Source of the DNA: Litomosoides sigmodontis | Lineage: Eukaryota > Nematoda > Chromadorea > Rhabditida > Onchocercidae | Direction of reading: 5' to 3' | Assembly: GCA_963070105.1 (NCBI GenBank) | Contig: OY718807.1 | Location: 2,782,501 to 2,846,500, forward strand | Length of the DNA stretch: 64,000 nucleotides | Shown: positions 37,129 to 63,240 of the stretch, in pieces | Layout: each line of letters starts with the position of its first letter | How positions within the stretch are numbered: the first letter of the stretch is position 1 | The notes under the pieces: generated by a model | Database searches by the model: none | What the model was told of the DNA's origin: nothing | What the model saw: only the letters and a program-made list of their open reading frames with translations | Program-made: the position numbers and the translations under genes

Positions 37129-39494
37129 ATGGCAGGAAATTTCTGGCAAAGTTCACATTGGTTTGTAAAATTCTAATTTACGCCTGTTTGTGAGTGCTCA
37201 TCATGTACCACTATTGTTTTTTTTTTCATTCTGTTCTCCTTCTCTTCTCTCTTTTTAAATTTGTAGTTTTAGTTTTCATCATGCAATATACGCTTGTATG
37301 CATTATAATGACATAAGATCCATTATATATTATCGTTGTGCAATATTTTCTTTCTTGCTTTCTCTTTTTTTGCATGTACTTTTATTTACAAAGTAAGTGA
37401 ATTGGAATTAGCTAAGAAATTCTAGGGAGCAATGGATTTTGGACAAGCAAGATATTCTACGGATGCGTGGCGAAGATATGAAATGTATTACAGAGGAGGA
37501 ATATACAAAGTTGATGATATTTTTCTCTAATTGTAAGTAATATATGTTTATTGTTGCTTTATAGTTTCTGATGTATATTCGGAAATCAAGCAATTACTGG
37601 CGTATGTTCTATTTCAGAGTGTAATAGATTTTCGTTGTTTGTAAGGTAATTTAATTCTTTTCAGTTATTCATGCTGTTGGGATGGATTCACAACAACCAC
37701 ATAAAACACGAATGCAAGTAATTGCTACAGCTTGTGTTTATTTCCGTCGTTTTTATGCAAGGTACTTCCATGAAATTTTCATGTGAAGAAAAGTACAAAA
37801 ATTAAATTTTTTCCAGTTCTTTTGATGTTTCGGACATAAAACTTTCAAGCTTTCGAAATAAAATTCCGCTCACTTTTACTTTTATTTCAGACGGTCGCTG
37901 AAAGATATCGATCCGTTTTTGTTGGCGCCTACTTCTCTGTTTTTGGCATCCAAAGTTGAAGAACATGGAATGATGTCACACAACAAACTCATACAGGCTA
38001 CAAATAATGCGTGTAAGTCATTGAAGTTCTAGACATCCTGTGGTTATTATGTATCTGTTATGTTATCAAATTTGTAATTGCAGTGAAACGATGGCCGTTT
38101 ATTCAGCAGGATTTGATGATACGGGTGCAGCATATACAGGAAGCAGAATTCTTTCTTTTGGAAATTTTAGACTGTTGTTTGATTGTTTACCATCCGTATA
38201 GGTTTGTTTTTGTCTGTATTTCAGTAGTACGTATGCGTGATAAAAATGCATGAATGCTGTGAAAGCGTGAATGTCGATAAAGTTTTCTGTGTTGTCTATA
38301 ATAATGAAATGTATATTCGTTTTAGATGGAATGAGGAAGCTAGGGTGTAATTCGGATATAAATGTTAAGGCATTTTTGTAGTAGTCCAGTGTTATGGCGT
38401 AAAGTTACAGCGATTCTGAGGATATCATTTGCAGGCCGTTAAATCAATTAATGGCTGAAATGGGAAGGGAGCACAAAGATCTCGATTCGATATCATCATA
38501 TGCTTGGAAAATTTGTAATGACTGCACAAGAACAGATCTTTCATTAATGTATCCTCCTCATCAAATTGCAATTGGTGAGTTTCATTCCACATACAGAAAA
38601 TTTGTACGGTTTGAAATAATCAAATACATTTAAAATTAAATTGGCCGCAGTAAAGATTTGAGTGCACCTGTTTATATAAAATACTGGTAACTATTCACTT
38701 TTTTCAAAAAGAACTAAAGGTATGAAAAAGCCACAAATTTTTTTTGATAGTCTAAAATAAATTTGGCAGTAGATCCATCCTTTGTCTCTTATACCTGAGG
38801 ATAGGAAAAGGTAATAGAACCACATAAAAACGTTTGCCATGTTCTAAAGAATTTTTAGCATGCATTTTGATAGCATCAGTTTGGACAAATAGAGATAGGG
38901 AGCTGAGAAACTGGTTTGCTGAGCTCTCAGTGGATTTTGAAAAGGTAGGCGCTTTTCGTTTCTACCGTAAAGCCATATGTTGTTTTTTTATTTAGTGTCG
39001 CGTCAAGTTTCTGATTATTAAATGCCGAAGGTGTTATGAGAAATTTAGAGCTTCATTTCTTGGCTGTTTATCAGTTTTATAAGTGGAGTAATTTTACGCG
39101 TGACGTTATTACATTTCCCATAAATTAAGCACATTAAGCAGTACCATAAATTAAGCACATTTCATGACGAAGTAATAGTCAATTCTAAATCGTTATTAAT
39201 TTCATAGTCCAAGTTCTTGTGATTTCAAAGGTTTAATTTCAGATATTGGAAATTCAAAAAATCATTATAAATTTGTATAGCGTGTGGAAGACATTTGATG
39301 AAAAAGAGCAACTTGTGATGATTCTACAGAAAATCCCGCGTCCCAATCCCGGTCCACAATCTTCGGGTGCCACTATGATGCAGTCACATTCTCATGGTGG
39401 TCTTCAAGTAAATAACATGAATGTACATCAAGGTGTTACTATGGGACCACCACCTATGCCTCAAGTTGGTAATATGAAGTTTGAAACACATTAG
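37129..39494 (+). CDS. cic-1: Cyclin C, Mediator kinase module
   Basis: Eight exons join in phase: 37129-37160, 37426-37532, 37665-37761, 37891-38012, 38084-38201, 38435-38574, 38859-38944 and 39243-39494 (TAG), giving 317 aa (human CCNC is 283). It opens with the diagnostic MAGNFWQSSH and WILDKQDILR. The first cyclin box follows, with VIATACVYFRRFYARRSLK, DPFLLAPTSLFLASKVEEH and RVQHIQEAEFFLLEILDCC. The second box starts IAIACILIASVWTNRDREL. The C-terminal ~50 residues are a Gly/His/Met/Pro-rich low-complexity tail. Cyclin C pairs with CDK8 and with MED12/MED13 in the Mediator kinase module. A TTTCAG at 37077-37082 in front of the leader suggests trans-splicing. The leader has several upstream ATGs in other frames. 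Confidence 0.93.
39118..39161. repeat. Short direct repeat in a cyclin C intron
   Basis: CCATAAATTAAGCACATT occurs at 39118-39135 and again at 39144-39161. Confidence 0.9.
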
Positions 39495-42400
39495 CTATAT
39501 TGTAGAAGTGCAGTAGCGTGGCCTGTGAAAAGAGTATTCCCTTCCAAACAACTTGTAAGTAAACCCTTTATTGCTTTTATTCTGATATACCCCAAGCAAG
39601 AAGTAGGTGTCGGCATTTTACTTTCATTGGTTTTTCGTTCCAAGACTATTTTGCCATCCCACACTTCGTGACACCATCTCATTTGTTGAGCTTTACCGTT
39701 CATTTCTTTGCTGTGATATATGAAAAAGAATTATGATTCCGAGATGCAACCTGTAAATGTCGGCATTTTATAATTCTTTGTTAAAGTTCCTTTCATATCA
39801 GTGTGTCTTTGATTATTCACGGCATTTTCTATCTTCATATATTCATCCTTGCTATTATTTTGATGATATGTTCGCTTATAAACACAATTCATAACGACGA
39901 AAGACGGACTACTCAGCACTGATGCGTTAAAAAAAATATTGACAAAGGAGATGGCAGTAGTATCACTACGGTACCGTGTTCAATAGAATGCGAAATGGGA
40001 AGATTGGTGAGATAAACTCAAACAGAAGTTTCTTTTTAATTTTTCTTGCCAAATTTAACACGATCACTTAAGGTTTTACGTTGAATCCGAAAAACATATC
40101 TGAAAGCTCAAAAGGGCAGTTGAATCTGTATTATTTTAAATCGAAGGAGTTTTATCTGTAAATTACTCTGATGAAATTACCATCGTACCTAGTGCTGTTA
40201 TGTCATTAGAAAGGGCAGCAGAGTATTTACATTAATTAAAAAAGAAAGAAAGATTTACACAGTTATTATGCCATTGATTATGCTGAAGTCTCGCGAGAAA
40301 GTTGTAATTAAGTTTTTGTTAAGATTAATATAGCGAAGTATTTCACTTTATCAAAACGAAATCGAGCTCTTTGCTGCTTTTTGAAATATATCATCGGTTA
40401 ACTTTATGTCATCAGCACTTCATTTAAAACAATTTTTTAATTAGTAATTAGCATAAAATGATGCCTAAATGAAATTGCAATAAATTTTACAAGCTATGAT
40501 CTATTTCATATTGCAGCATCAATTCATCCCTTTCTCACACGTAATACTGACGTGCGTAATGATCATCTTCATTCATACTTCTTGATCTGTAATAGTGCAT
40601 AATTTTCGCTCCACATTCTTCCCCTGGTTTTTCCACATTGGTTAAGATTTCCTGTTAAATGATCAATCAGCTAGCTGCCAGCTGTCTAAAAAATTTTGTT
40701 GATAAATTTGCTAAATGCACTTTTTGCTAGTTGTGAAAAAGTCATCTGAGATGAACTTCTAGTTATTCTAATTATTTTGAAATGAAAAAAAAAACATTTA
40801 ATGATCAATTTGTTTACCAAATATTCCAGTTTTTTCAAAAATGATGATTTAATTTTTTGAAGCATTAAGAATGTAAAATAATTTTATTGATACATTTAAT
40901 TTCAACTTTTTGTGACTATATTTTATCAGCAAGATGTATTCAATCAAACATCACTGACTGCTAAGGTTATAATTTTGTGCCGTTTTTCATGATGAAATCA
41001 ATTAATCATACTTAAATTCATCTGTAATTATCACTGGTCACGTATACTTGCTAATTGCTTGGGATGATATTACTTACATAATTCGTTGGGAATTATGCTT
41101 CACATTTATATCGCTATTAAAATTTTATCAGATATCAGTGAATACTATTCGTTGTGATATCATTGTTCACAATAATGTACAAATAATTATAAGCTTTCAT
41201 AATAATGTACAAATAATTATAAATTACCTTCCCAACTGATCAACGCATTCATCCACTGACAGATCTGTTAGAATTAAAATGCATAGGAAACTATCATTTA
41301 GCTCAAATGGCTAATTTATTAATTGAATTAAATAACAAATATATCAGCAAATTTAATTATTGAAGTTCATATTTAACAAAGAAAAAGTCATTTTTATGTT
41401 GTTTTTCTTCCTTTTTTTGGAATTTTTTTTAGAACAATAAAATTACCGCTTATTCTTCCTGTCACTGATTACTTATAAAAATTTATAAAATAATAAGTGG
41501 GATAATCATCGAATAAACAAGAAAAAAATTTTTAGCCAAAAGTTTTGAAAATTGCTTAGTTTATAGTTTAAATAATAATAATAACAACAACAAGCAGATT
41601 TGGGAGTATAAAAAAAACTAGTAAAGTAGTTTTCAAATTATCGGACGAAATTTTGCAGAATGAAATTCTTTTGACGGGATGAAAAAAAGACGAGTTTCTC
41701 ATCCTTTTCCTCCCTTACTCAACAAAAGTAATTTTAATTTTCATGACTGCTCAAGTGTTGCTGATAAATTTCGTCTTCTTTTAAATAATTTGCGAGTTTG
41801 GAAATTTCTTTTGAAAAATTTTCCTGCAAAATATGCTTCCTACGAATAAACAGTATATTGTATAATATTCTAATGCTATCAGTTATCAGTGCAATACTCT
41901 AACATAATTTAATACAATTTGCAATAATATAATACCAAAATGAATTATGATGCCAAGTTATTACGATATAAATGAAGTTTAAAATGTTTTCTAATTCTGT
42001 TTCGAACTTCATAATCTTAATAATTTATGCGCCAAAATATGGGAACATTTAAATTGATAGTTGTGAATTTGCTGGGTAAAGACGGAAGTAGGCATAAAGT
42101 GGAGCGAATGAATTTCCTGAAAAATACCGCAAGACAAGGAAGTGGCAGTATCTTCTTCATTTGTTTACCATTCATAATATATCTTATAACTCATTGTTTT
42201 ACTTCTTTCCTCTCAATTTTCCCACAAATTTATTTTAAAAAATTTTAATTTCATAAAATTCCATCTCAATGAAAAAAACTCCTAGTCTTCCCCATTATAA
42301 CTTTAAAAAAATTTTCTAATAGTGCTGAAAAATAGTAGTGAAAAGAGAACTCAACTTTAACAACATTTCTTCTTAGTATAAAATATTTAAATTAATATCA

Positions 42401-44200
42401 AATTATCAAGAAAATTTGCAAACATTCAATCTTTAATTATAAAATTAACAGACAAAAAAAAGAAACGAAATGAAAAATGATTAAATGTTACAGTTAAAAA
42501 TGAAATCATTTCATCCACTTAGCAATTCATCAAATGATGTTTTAAATAGTTTTTCAGAACAAAGATTAACAGTGAAATAAGAGTAATTTGTGAAATGAAA
42601 TGTGAGCAACTATAAAAGCAAAAATTACACTTTTAATGTATAATATTACATTTAGCATTTTTTAAGGCAAAATTTTTTGCAAAAAAAAACAGGCAATTAT
42701 GAATTGATCGTCCCCAACATTTAGATAACATTTTATCTATTCTAATTGCAATATCATTTCCGACCCGTTCATCCTACATGTCCTAGCATTCATTATCTTC
42801 ATTTTTTCGTTTCTTTTTTTTTTAATAAAAGTAATTTGTTTTTTTTAATAAAGTAAAATTGATATCATGCACTTCAATTATCACATGCATTTCATTCAAC
42901 TGATAATAAGTTGACACGTTAGGTACACGTTGTTTCAACGCATAATGAAGGTAGCAAGCACGGTCATTTCGCTAGAACAGGTAATCAATTCTTGATGAAT
43001 GTTGCTAGGAAACAAGTGGATGAGAAAAAAAGGCTAGCATAGCGAAAGCGTAGTGAATTTCCATGTGCCGTTTGTTGCGGCAACCAAATGCTTCTGAAAT
43101 TTCACTTACTCTTTTTAATTCTTTAATTAGACGAATTATAATATTTAATACATACGCTTAAAGGTACCACAGCCCTAGCCGTATAAATGTTTAATAGCCT
43201 TTTGTGGAATATAATAAATTCAGTGAATTGACTGTCAAAGACATGATCGAAATGGAGTGGTAGCTCGATTAAAATTATTGAAATGTGATGTGATTTAGAT
43301 CGCTAAATGATATATATTAGAAATTTCGCCCAAAAAAAAAGTCTGAGATTGCCATTGGAAATCAATTTGTGAATTTCAAGAAAAAAATCGTTTCCTATTT
43401 ATTATCAAATAACTGTAAAATGATCGATCAAAGTGTTGCGTATGCATTGAAAAATTTGTAAAAGTACAAAAAATATCGGAACAAAATCTCCCGCAAAAAT
43501 TGCCATTCAAATTGACACTAAATTATTTTGAAAAATTTACTTTGCAACGCTTTTTTAATTTTGAATTAAAATTATTCGCTTTTTTAAATGAAATCTGAAG
43601 AAATCACAACCCCTGACCTCCATCCGAAATTCTCACTGCCACTTCTCACTTAGCAATTATCCAGCGAACTGATGAAACGTAAAATTCGTGCATGCGGAGG
43701 TAGAAGTAAGGGAGATATTTTCCATTTAATTTGTGAAGCCCTCAGAGAGATCACGCATTCCACGTGTGTTGCAATTTTCCCTTTCGTATCATTGAGTTCG
43801 TGGATGGCACTAATTTTAGATGCTGTACCATAAAAAGACTTCCGAACGTTTTATTATAATAGCTGCGCTTACAGTGAAGCGTACGTTACGCTATAATGCG
43901 CTTGCATATGTTGCAGTGTGAAGAGTGATAGTACGCATGATGGTATATACTACCAAAATGTCATAAATACTAATTGTAGGATTTAATTTATCAATTCCAC
44001 TTAATTTATTCTTGTTGATTTGTGCGATGTTATTTAATTCCATTCTCTTTCTTAGCACTTATTTTTTTTGTTGCAGTTTATCATAACCGATGCTTAAATC
44101 GCAATTCATTTGACTATTTGTTGTAATTTATTTGCCTGGTGCACATTGATAACTCGGATATATAGTACCAACGATTCTCATCGGAAACAAAAAATTCCGA
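39495..44200. other. Intergenic, cyclin C to Ttd14-like gene
   Basis: About 4.7 kb, AT-rich, with no supported gene. It holds the cyclin C 3' UTR and a 30-bp-period direct repeat at 41171-41222. One possible short first exon (ATG at 42945, then a CAG/GTAATC donor) has no partner. Confidence 0.5.
41171..41222. repeat. Direct repeat, two copies, period 30
   Basis: AATAATGTACAAATAATTAT and the following bases are repeated at 41171-41192 and 41201-41222. Confidence 0.9.
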
Positions 44201-47200
44201 ATGGTTGAACCGGATTCAGCTGTTGGCAAACGTCGTATCTATAAAATTGTGCTCACTGGTGGCCCATGCGGTGGGAAAACTACAGGACAGGTGAAAAATC
44301 TGATTTTTTCTGTAATTCTATGATTTATGAGAAAGTATAAGTATATGGAAAAGTATAAGATTATCATATCAGCAGTTTTGGAAAGCTGCTAAGTACTTTG
44401 AAAGTTAAGGCACAAATTTAACGCAATTTGGTACAGTGGTTGAATCATTTGAAAGCGGAAGAGAACATTAAGGCCTTTGTTCCTTTTAGTTCTTTTCTAT
44501 TATCCGTGTTTTCTATGATTAGTTTGTTTCTCACTCACTAACATTATCTGCCAGTTATTTTTTAATTCTTACTCGCTGTGGCTTTTAGGAGCGTCTTCGG
44601 ACATTTTTTGAAGAAATTGGATGGAAGGTATATACTGTGCCGGAAACAGCTAACATATTGCTTGGTGGTGGTGTGAAATTCACCGAATTGTCAGAAGAAC
44701 AAGCGTACAAATTTCAGAAGGATTTGTTGTTGACTCTGCTGAGAATTGAAACGGTATGAGTTTTTTTTGCCTTGAATTTGTCATATATTAACAGTTTACT
44801 GACGATGATTCACTAGCTTTATAGTAAATGGCTTGATTTAAAGAAAAAGAACCTGACACACCATATTATTATGAGTAATAAAAAAGTTTCACAATGCACT
44901 GGAACACTTACACGCTATCCTTATTGAAAACCATAATAAAACTGCACATTTCACATTGTAGGTAACGTTATTCTTCATTAAACACACAGTCGGAATACCA
45001 CTGATCGATATGATGATGCATAATTAAGCTTTGCGAACAACTGGATTACGTATAAACCATTCAAAAAAGAAAAAAATCAGTGCACTGCTACACTTTGCTT
45101 TAGCATTTCGAATTTTTCATCCATTAAAAGAGGTAAACTATAAGAAATAGAAGTTATTATACTAGCGGTATATATTTTTTCCAAGTGATTACTGTAGTGG
45201 AAGATAAAAAAATTGACAGGTTTTCTTTAACCAAGCCAATGCATCAAAAGCCGAACGAATCTTGATCATATGTGATCGCGGGGCTATGGATCCTTCAGCA
45301 TACATCGACAAAGAATCTTGGAATCAAATATTAAAAGAAGTCAATTTGGATCAGTTCAGCCTACGAGAAGAAAGATACGACCAAGTGAGTTCTCGAAAAA
45401 TTTTGCATGTTTCGGTGTTATAATTCCTAAAATTTGATTTATTTATAGAGACGTTTGAACTCTATCAATAAATAGTAGTGTTTGGGATAGTATTTTAAGA
45501 TCAAGTTCTTAGACTGAAGTTCTTAAAACCAGTAAACATTGAGGATGTTGTACGTCTAGGCATTTCGTTCTAATAGTTCATCCGTTGATTTTAATGCCAG
45601 CACTATAATTGTACGGTCACACAACTACTGAAGACGTCTGTTTTTCAGATTTTGCATATGACGACAGCAGCGGATGGTGCTGAACAATATTATACTTTAG
45701 CGAATAGTAATGTAAGGATGGAAACGATTCAGGAAGCTATAGAGCAAGATCGACTTACCCGAGATGTAACCGACTTTTTTTGATTGAACGTTGACACTTT
45801 TATTTTCAACATTCTTTTACTTTTCAAAGGTCCCTATGACTCCAAAATTATTATTAGTACTTTTTACAGTTTTCTTTCATTCATTTGGTTCACTTCTTAA
45901 TTAGGTTATATTTTCGTATCTTCAAGTATGTTTCCTTCTGGAAATTTCAATCCCTCGATTTTTTTTTTCATTTCAATTTTGCTTTCAACTGTAAAGATAT
46001 CAGAGTAAAGATATCTTTGTGCACCTTTAGTGTTGTGTAATAACACGTGACAGACTCAATATCCGAAATGCTAATACTTTGAAAAAGGAAGTGTATGCGA
46101 AGAAGATAGAATCTGTGTAGCGGTTCATAATGAAATAATGTAATTAGGTCGGCAATTATCGAAATTTGTAGTATAGCTGAAGTTGTATGCTTTTACCAGT
46201 GATTGTTTTTATACAGGCTTGGCTTGGCCATCCACGCGTTGATGTAATTGAGAACGTCGGGTGCAAATCATTTGATGACAAAATACTGAAATTAATTGCT
46301 GCTTTGTGCAATCGAATGGGTCTACCTACTCAAGATCGATTGGCTTTCAATAGCAAGTAATTTTTACAGATGCAATTGAATTTTAGATAGAGTTTAGATC
46401 AAATATGCGTTGAAACTATTTACGCCATGGAATTATTTAAAGAAATAGGAAGATAAGAAAGTAGTCTGAAAATCATAGCCTACCTGGAAGTAGGTTTATG
46501 TCCTTTGCTCGTGATGCTCGTATTAGAAATATATAAAACGGATGAGTTTTATTTAATATAATGAAAGACAAATGAGATATTGAGTGATAATTCAATAAAT
46601 CTGCTAATTATAATCACATTTGATGCAAATAACATTTTTGTAGAAAAAGAAAGTGGCTTGTTGCATCATATGATGAAAAGCGTTTGCCACGTTGCGAGTT
46701 GTTTCTTGTGCGGCACAATTACTTGTGTACCGAAGATCGAAATGTTCAGGTTTAACTTTTTTTCCGCAAGGTAGTCTGCAGAAAGTTTTTCTTGCTAAAA
46801 TTACAGAAATTAGTCTGTTTCTTTAAGCAGTTGTACTGTGCTCTAACAGAAAGGATTATGTTTTCAAATACAAATATTTCTTCATAAGCCTTGTAAATAA
46901 CGGGAAAGAATGCATGGTTTCTTTGCTTTAGGAATATAGAAGGGGTAAGAATGATCTATCCTTTGTGTTGAGCGGCGTGTGGCCTTGTTAAATGTCTAAT
47001 TTCTGAAGGTAAATGAAAGTTATTGGCAAATTATACTTAAGGTTCGGTTACGTTCACGAAGTCAGCATGGCCGTACAACTTATGCTATAACAACGCGACA
47101 TTATGTTGGTCCAGAGCTAGTAGAAACTCGCATGCAGTTGAACTACCGAGAATATATCAGTTATATCAAAATGGAAGATCGTTCGAGAGCACCGATCAAT

Positions 47201-47742
47201 AAAGAACGACGATGTTTTATGTATGGCAAACAGGCAAGTTTTTATTTTGTGCGTTATTTTGATTTTGTATTTCTAAATTGAATGCCATATAGTATTTTGC
47301 GAAGATTAATTATCTGATATAGAATGCCATGTTACGATTGGTCAACATGAAACTAGTAACACATTGCTGAATGAATTAGGAAATAAATTGTTGATAAATT
47401 AAACTTCGCTAGGTTTTATGTGCCCAATTTTCCTAGTTATTGGCATATGTGCAATTATCACTTGAAGTATGTTCTTTAACTGGTTTGTTTTTCTGCTTAA
47501 TTAATCTTATTCTATGCAATTTTTAGTACTATCATTTGGATACGTATACTTCTCCATTACCGCCGTTATGCGAAGGAAAACCCTTAATGATATTGGAAAC
47601 ATACACCACGGCTCCAGTCGGTGATACCAGTGAACCACTATTGCCTGACTTTATGATTATTTCAAAAGAAATAACAGGTGATCCAGCATACAGTATGTAT
47701 ACAATTGCCAATTTAAATGCTAAAATGACCAAAAAAAGCTAA
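44201..47742 (+). CDS. Ttd14-like P-loop protein (TRPL translocation defect 14 family)
   Basis: Eight exons join in phase: 44201-44290, 44589-44753, 45220-45384, 45649-45765, 46217-46356, 46644-46749, 47042-47233 and 47527-47742 (TAA), giving 396 aa. The N-terminal half is an AAA_28-type NTPase: [16 protein letters not shown] has a Walker A at residues 20-27, followed by [12 protein letters not shown] and a Walker B-like [16 protein letters not shown]. The C-terminal half ([19 protein letters not shown], then [14 protein letters not shown] [10 protein letters not shown]) is the family-specific beta-rich domain. In Drosophila, Ttd14 binds GTP and phosphoinositides and is needed for trafficking of the TRPL channel. 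A role in endomembrane traffic is inferred here. Intron 7 begins with GC, not GT (CAG then GCAAGT), and phase plus protein continuity support it. Confidence 0.88.
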
Positions 47743-49604
47743 CATTGTGTTTTATCACTTCAAGAATTGCTATGTGTTGCTCTTATTAGTCATTATCTGT
47801 CGTAGGAGTGATATTAGCGACAACCTACATTTTTGCAGTTTAAGTTCTTTAGACGTGTCATTTAACTTTATTTACACAGAAACTATGGGACGGAAAAGAT
47901 TCAAATGAGTTTTTAAAGATATATGTGTTTGTGAAGATTATTATTGTCTTTATTCTCTCTCGCCTTTCCTATAATTCCTTTCCTATAATCTTTACGGAAT
48001 ACTAGCGATCATAAATAGGAGTGATAGAATGGTCCGTTTTCTTGAATAGTTCCTTGGGATGAAGTGAATGTTTCCATCATCTCAAAGAATTCAGTATCTA
48101 AAGCCCAAAGTTTACAGACATTTTCCCAAGTTTTTATTGTTAATCACCTGCGTAAATTTATTCTATCTACTCTGCTTTCCAAAATCATTTTTCAAAACTT
48201 CATATCTTGTTAATTTTAAAATCTGAATTGAATTGCTGGTATTTTCAGTATGCATGGTATTCATAATTTTTCTCATACTAAAATGGTATTTGAAGGTCTT
48301 TTATTTCCCAGAAGTATTTTAATTCAGAAACATTCAGACATTAATAAAGAAAGAAGCATTGTTGAATGTACTCAGTTGAAGTCGAAATACGAAATACCAA
48401 TTAGAAATAACAATTATAAAGACCACTGGAATATTTGTGGTTTACTTAATTAATGATAACAACTATTAATTAATTACCGTATGACACACTTAACTAACCA
48501 ACAAAGGTCTACACAATTTACGACCCTTCAGACTTAAGGTATTTCACAGTTTGACAACAATACACTTAGAGAAGATACGAACTGATTTAACCAAAGAAAA
48601 TGAATTATGTGAGAAAAATTCGATTAATCAGTTAATTATTCTATGTTTTCTTTTTGAATCAAAAAAAATCATTTCGAGAATTCTCAGCATTATATAAGCT
48701 TGAAATTGCGGCAGATACATATAATATTCGGCAGATACATATTCGAATAATTACGGCAGATACATATAATATTCGAATGTGGGAGCGAGAATCAATTTTT
48801 GAAAAATTGAAAGTTGGTTCCTTATTTATTTTCTATGATAACTGATAGAAATCGAAGAAAATATGCACTTTATATTATTGTTCAGTTATTGGGTGTACTG
48901 TTTTTAATAGATCAAAGCGGAGTGAGTTGTGGATATCTAGTGGTCGGCGAAAATCAGATGACCCTTCTCAACGGGTTATTTAGTTTTTTTAAAACACTGA
49001 AGAAGGAAAATGCATTAAATAACTGAATAATTCCAAAAATTTTTCTACCGAAAAGATTGCAGATTGAAGGAAAAACTTTGAGACTATCATAATTTCGTTG
49101 AAATTATCGTTGATAAATAATGACTCGGTTAATCGATAAACAATGATTTTCCCTGAAATATTTGGAAAGTGCCGCTTGGCTCATTATAATCGTTTTCATG
49201 TTTGCCTTTGGATTTGGTTTAACAAATTTTCATTTTACTAAAATGTTTTCCAGTGAATTATTTGAATTTCCAATTCATCTTCACATGTTCTTTACTATTT
49301 TTCATTGAGATTTCGATAACTTGTTAATGAGTAATGATCGACTACCGTAGTTGATAATTTCGAGTTAATTTTCTTTTCGTTTTCATTCTCAGATATGGTG
49401 GCTTCAATTGCAGAAATTCAAATTCACTACCAACCACGTTGTGTGTTGGAAAAAGAAAAGAAACAAAAAAATTTCTTTCGAAATATAAAGCAATTGAAAA
49501 TCGTTGACAAAAACAATTCGAATTTCATAAAAATTAAAGAGACAACAGAACAAAAAAAGATAATCAATTAGAACTAAAAGCAAACAGACAGACGTCTGAA
49601 AGCT
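47743..49604. other. Intergenic between two convergent genes
   Basis: 1.9 kb with the 3' ends of the Ttd14-like and myosin genes. It includes a short repeat cluster at 48709-48778. Open frames at 48250-48453 and 48814-49026 look spurious. Confidence 0.5.
48709..48778. repeat. Three-copy direct repeat
   Basis: GGCAGATACATATAATATTCG is present near 48710 and 48755. A shortened copy (GCAGATACATATTCG) lies between them at 48731. Confidence 0.9.
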
Positions 49605-61936
<12,332 letters not shown>

Positions 61937-62349
61937 GTTGAAATTGAAGACGTACTTGACATGCTGTCATTTTACGTTGAATAAATTTAATACGAAATAT
62001 AGTTATTTTGTGTAAAATTGCTTCAATTCATATTCAACGACTATCACTAAGCGGATATCAATTTTTGAAAACTTTTAAATTACACATTCTCAATTACATA
62101 TAGCCTTGATACACGAAGGGAATTTTTTTTTTAATGGATAGATAACAATGTAGAAGAAAGTAATAATTTATTCGAAATTCATTATTGAATATTGCATAAA
62201 CGTTGCCAAGAAATAAGAGCGCTGTGACTCGTTCGTCAAAGAAAAATTTTTAATGAAAATTTGAAAAATTAAAAAATCATTTTTAAAAATGAGAAAAAAA
62301 AGAAATGGAAATGGTACAAATGGAAATACGTCGCGCAGCGATGATGGTG

Positions 62350-62382
62350 ACAATGGCGGTGGTGGTGGTGGTGGTGGTGGTG
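62350..62382. repeat. (GGT)n microsatellite
   Basis: About ten GGT triplets, flanked by GAT-type triplets. Open frames on both strands here are low-complexity and not genes. Confidence 0.9.
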
Positions 62383-62573
62383 GTGGGCGTCGTTGCGATG
62401 ATCTTCCATCGTCGTCGTTTGAGAGAGCTAAAAGTCAATCGAAAGCATGGATGGATGGATGATGATGACTCATCCAGAGAAGCATACATCTTCATTTAAG
62501 CGTCAGTGATGAATGATGATGCATCTGTTGGTAATAATAATTTATAATTAAATTGCAAAACTTATCGATTTGT

Positions 62574-62589
62574 TTGATTGCTTGCTTGC

Positions 62590-62620
<31 letters not shown>

Positions 62621-62626
62621 ATTGAT
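62574..62626. repeat. GATT/CTTG tetranucleotide repeat
   Basis: Three CTTG units are followed by about nine GATT units with one GGTT variant. Confidence 0.9.
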
Positions 62627-63193
62627 CAATAGCTATGGATAAGCAACGAACTCAAACCAATTTCATTTCAAATCAATAACTCTAATTTTGACCATTCGGT
62701 AACAAGTTGATTATTCCATGAACAACAAATAGCACTACAATCGATGAAGTGAGCGAAGAGAGAAAAGAAGTGCGAAGAGCGGTCAGAAATTACAACAGTG
62801 ATCACACACATTCATTCCACTGATCATTTCAAAATCGTTCGAGAGAATTTTTAAATTTCCCAATTCTTCGTCAATGATACTGAAAGGAAAAAAGCAGTGC
62901 TTTGAACTTTGAATGTGTCCTAAATAGCATTGTTTGTAGCAAAAAAAAAAAAATTGTATCTATCAGATTTCACGCTATATAAATATTTCGAAAAAGAGGT
63001 ATAGAATTTGTCAATTTTTAATTCTAAATTTGTAAATTATTGTGGAAATGAAGAAATAGAAAGAAAGAGGGAAAAAAAGAAAAGTATTGAAAACATTCAT
63101 CACTGAGATCATTCGCTAACCTCTCCTTTCCTTTCCTTTCCTTTTTTTTTTGAAAAACAACCCTTGCCCAACCAGTTTTTCGGAACTCACTTT

Positions 63194-63240
63194 GCAACTG
63201 GTTTTTCTTTAGGCTTCAAGTAATTATCGAACCAGTTCTG
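63194..63240 (-). CDS. Weak internal exon candidate, minus strand
   Basis: TTTTACTGCAG is followed by AACTGGTTCGATAATTAC, coding NWFDNYLKPKEKPVA, and then a strong donor AA/GTGAGT. The acceptor and donor pair with a 47-nt open stretch is exon-like. Its gene would lie mostly outside the window to the right, and I do not recognise the peptide. Confidence 0.25.

Noticed and set aside
42945..42980. ATG frame MKVASTVISLEQ followed by GTAATC
   Set aside because: It resembles a first exon, but no partner exon fits and the Ttd14-like gene has its own start with 5' UTR.
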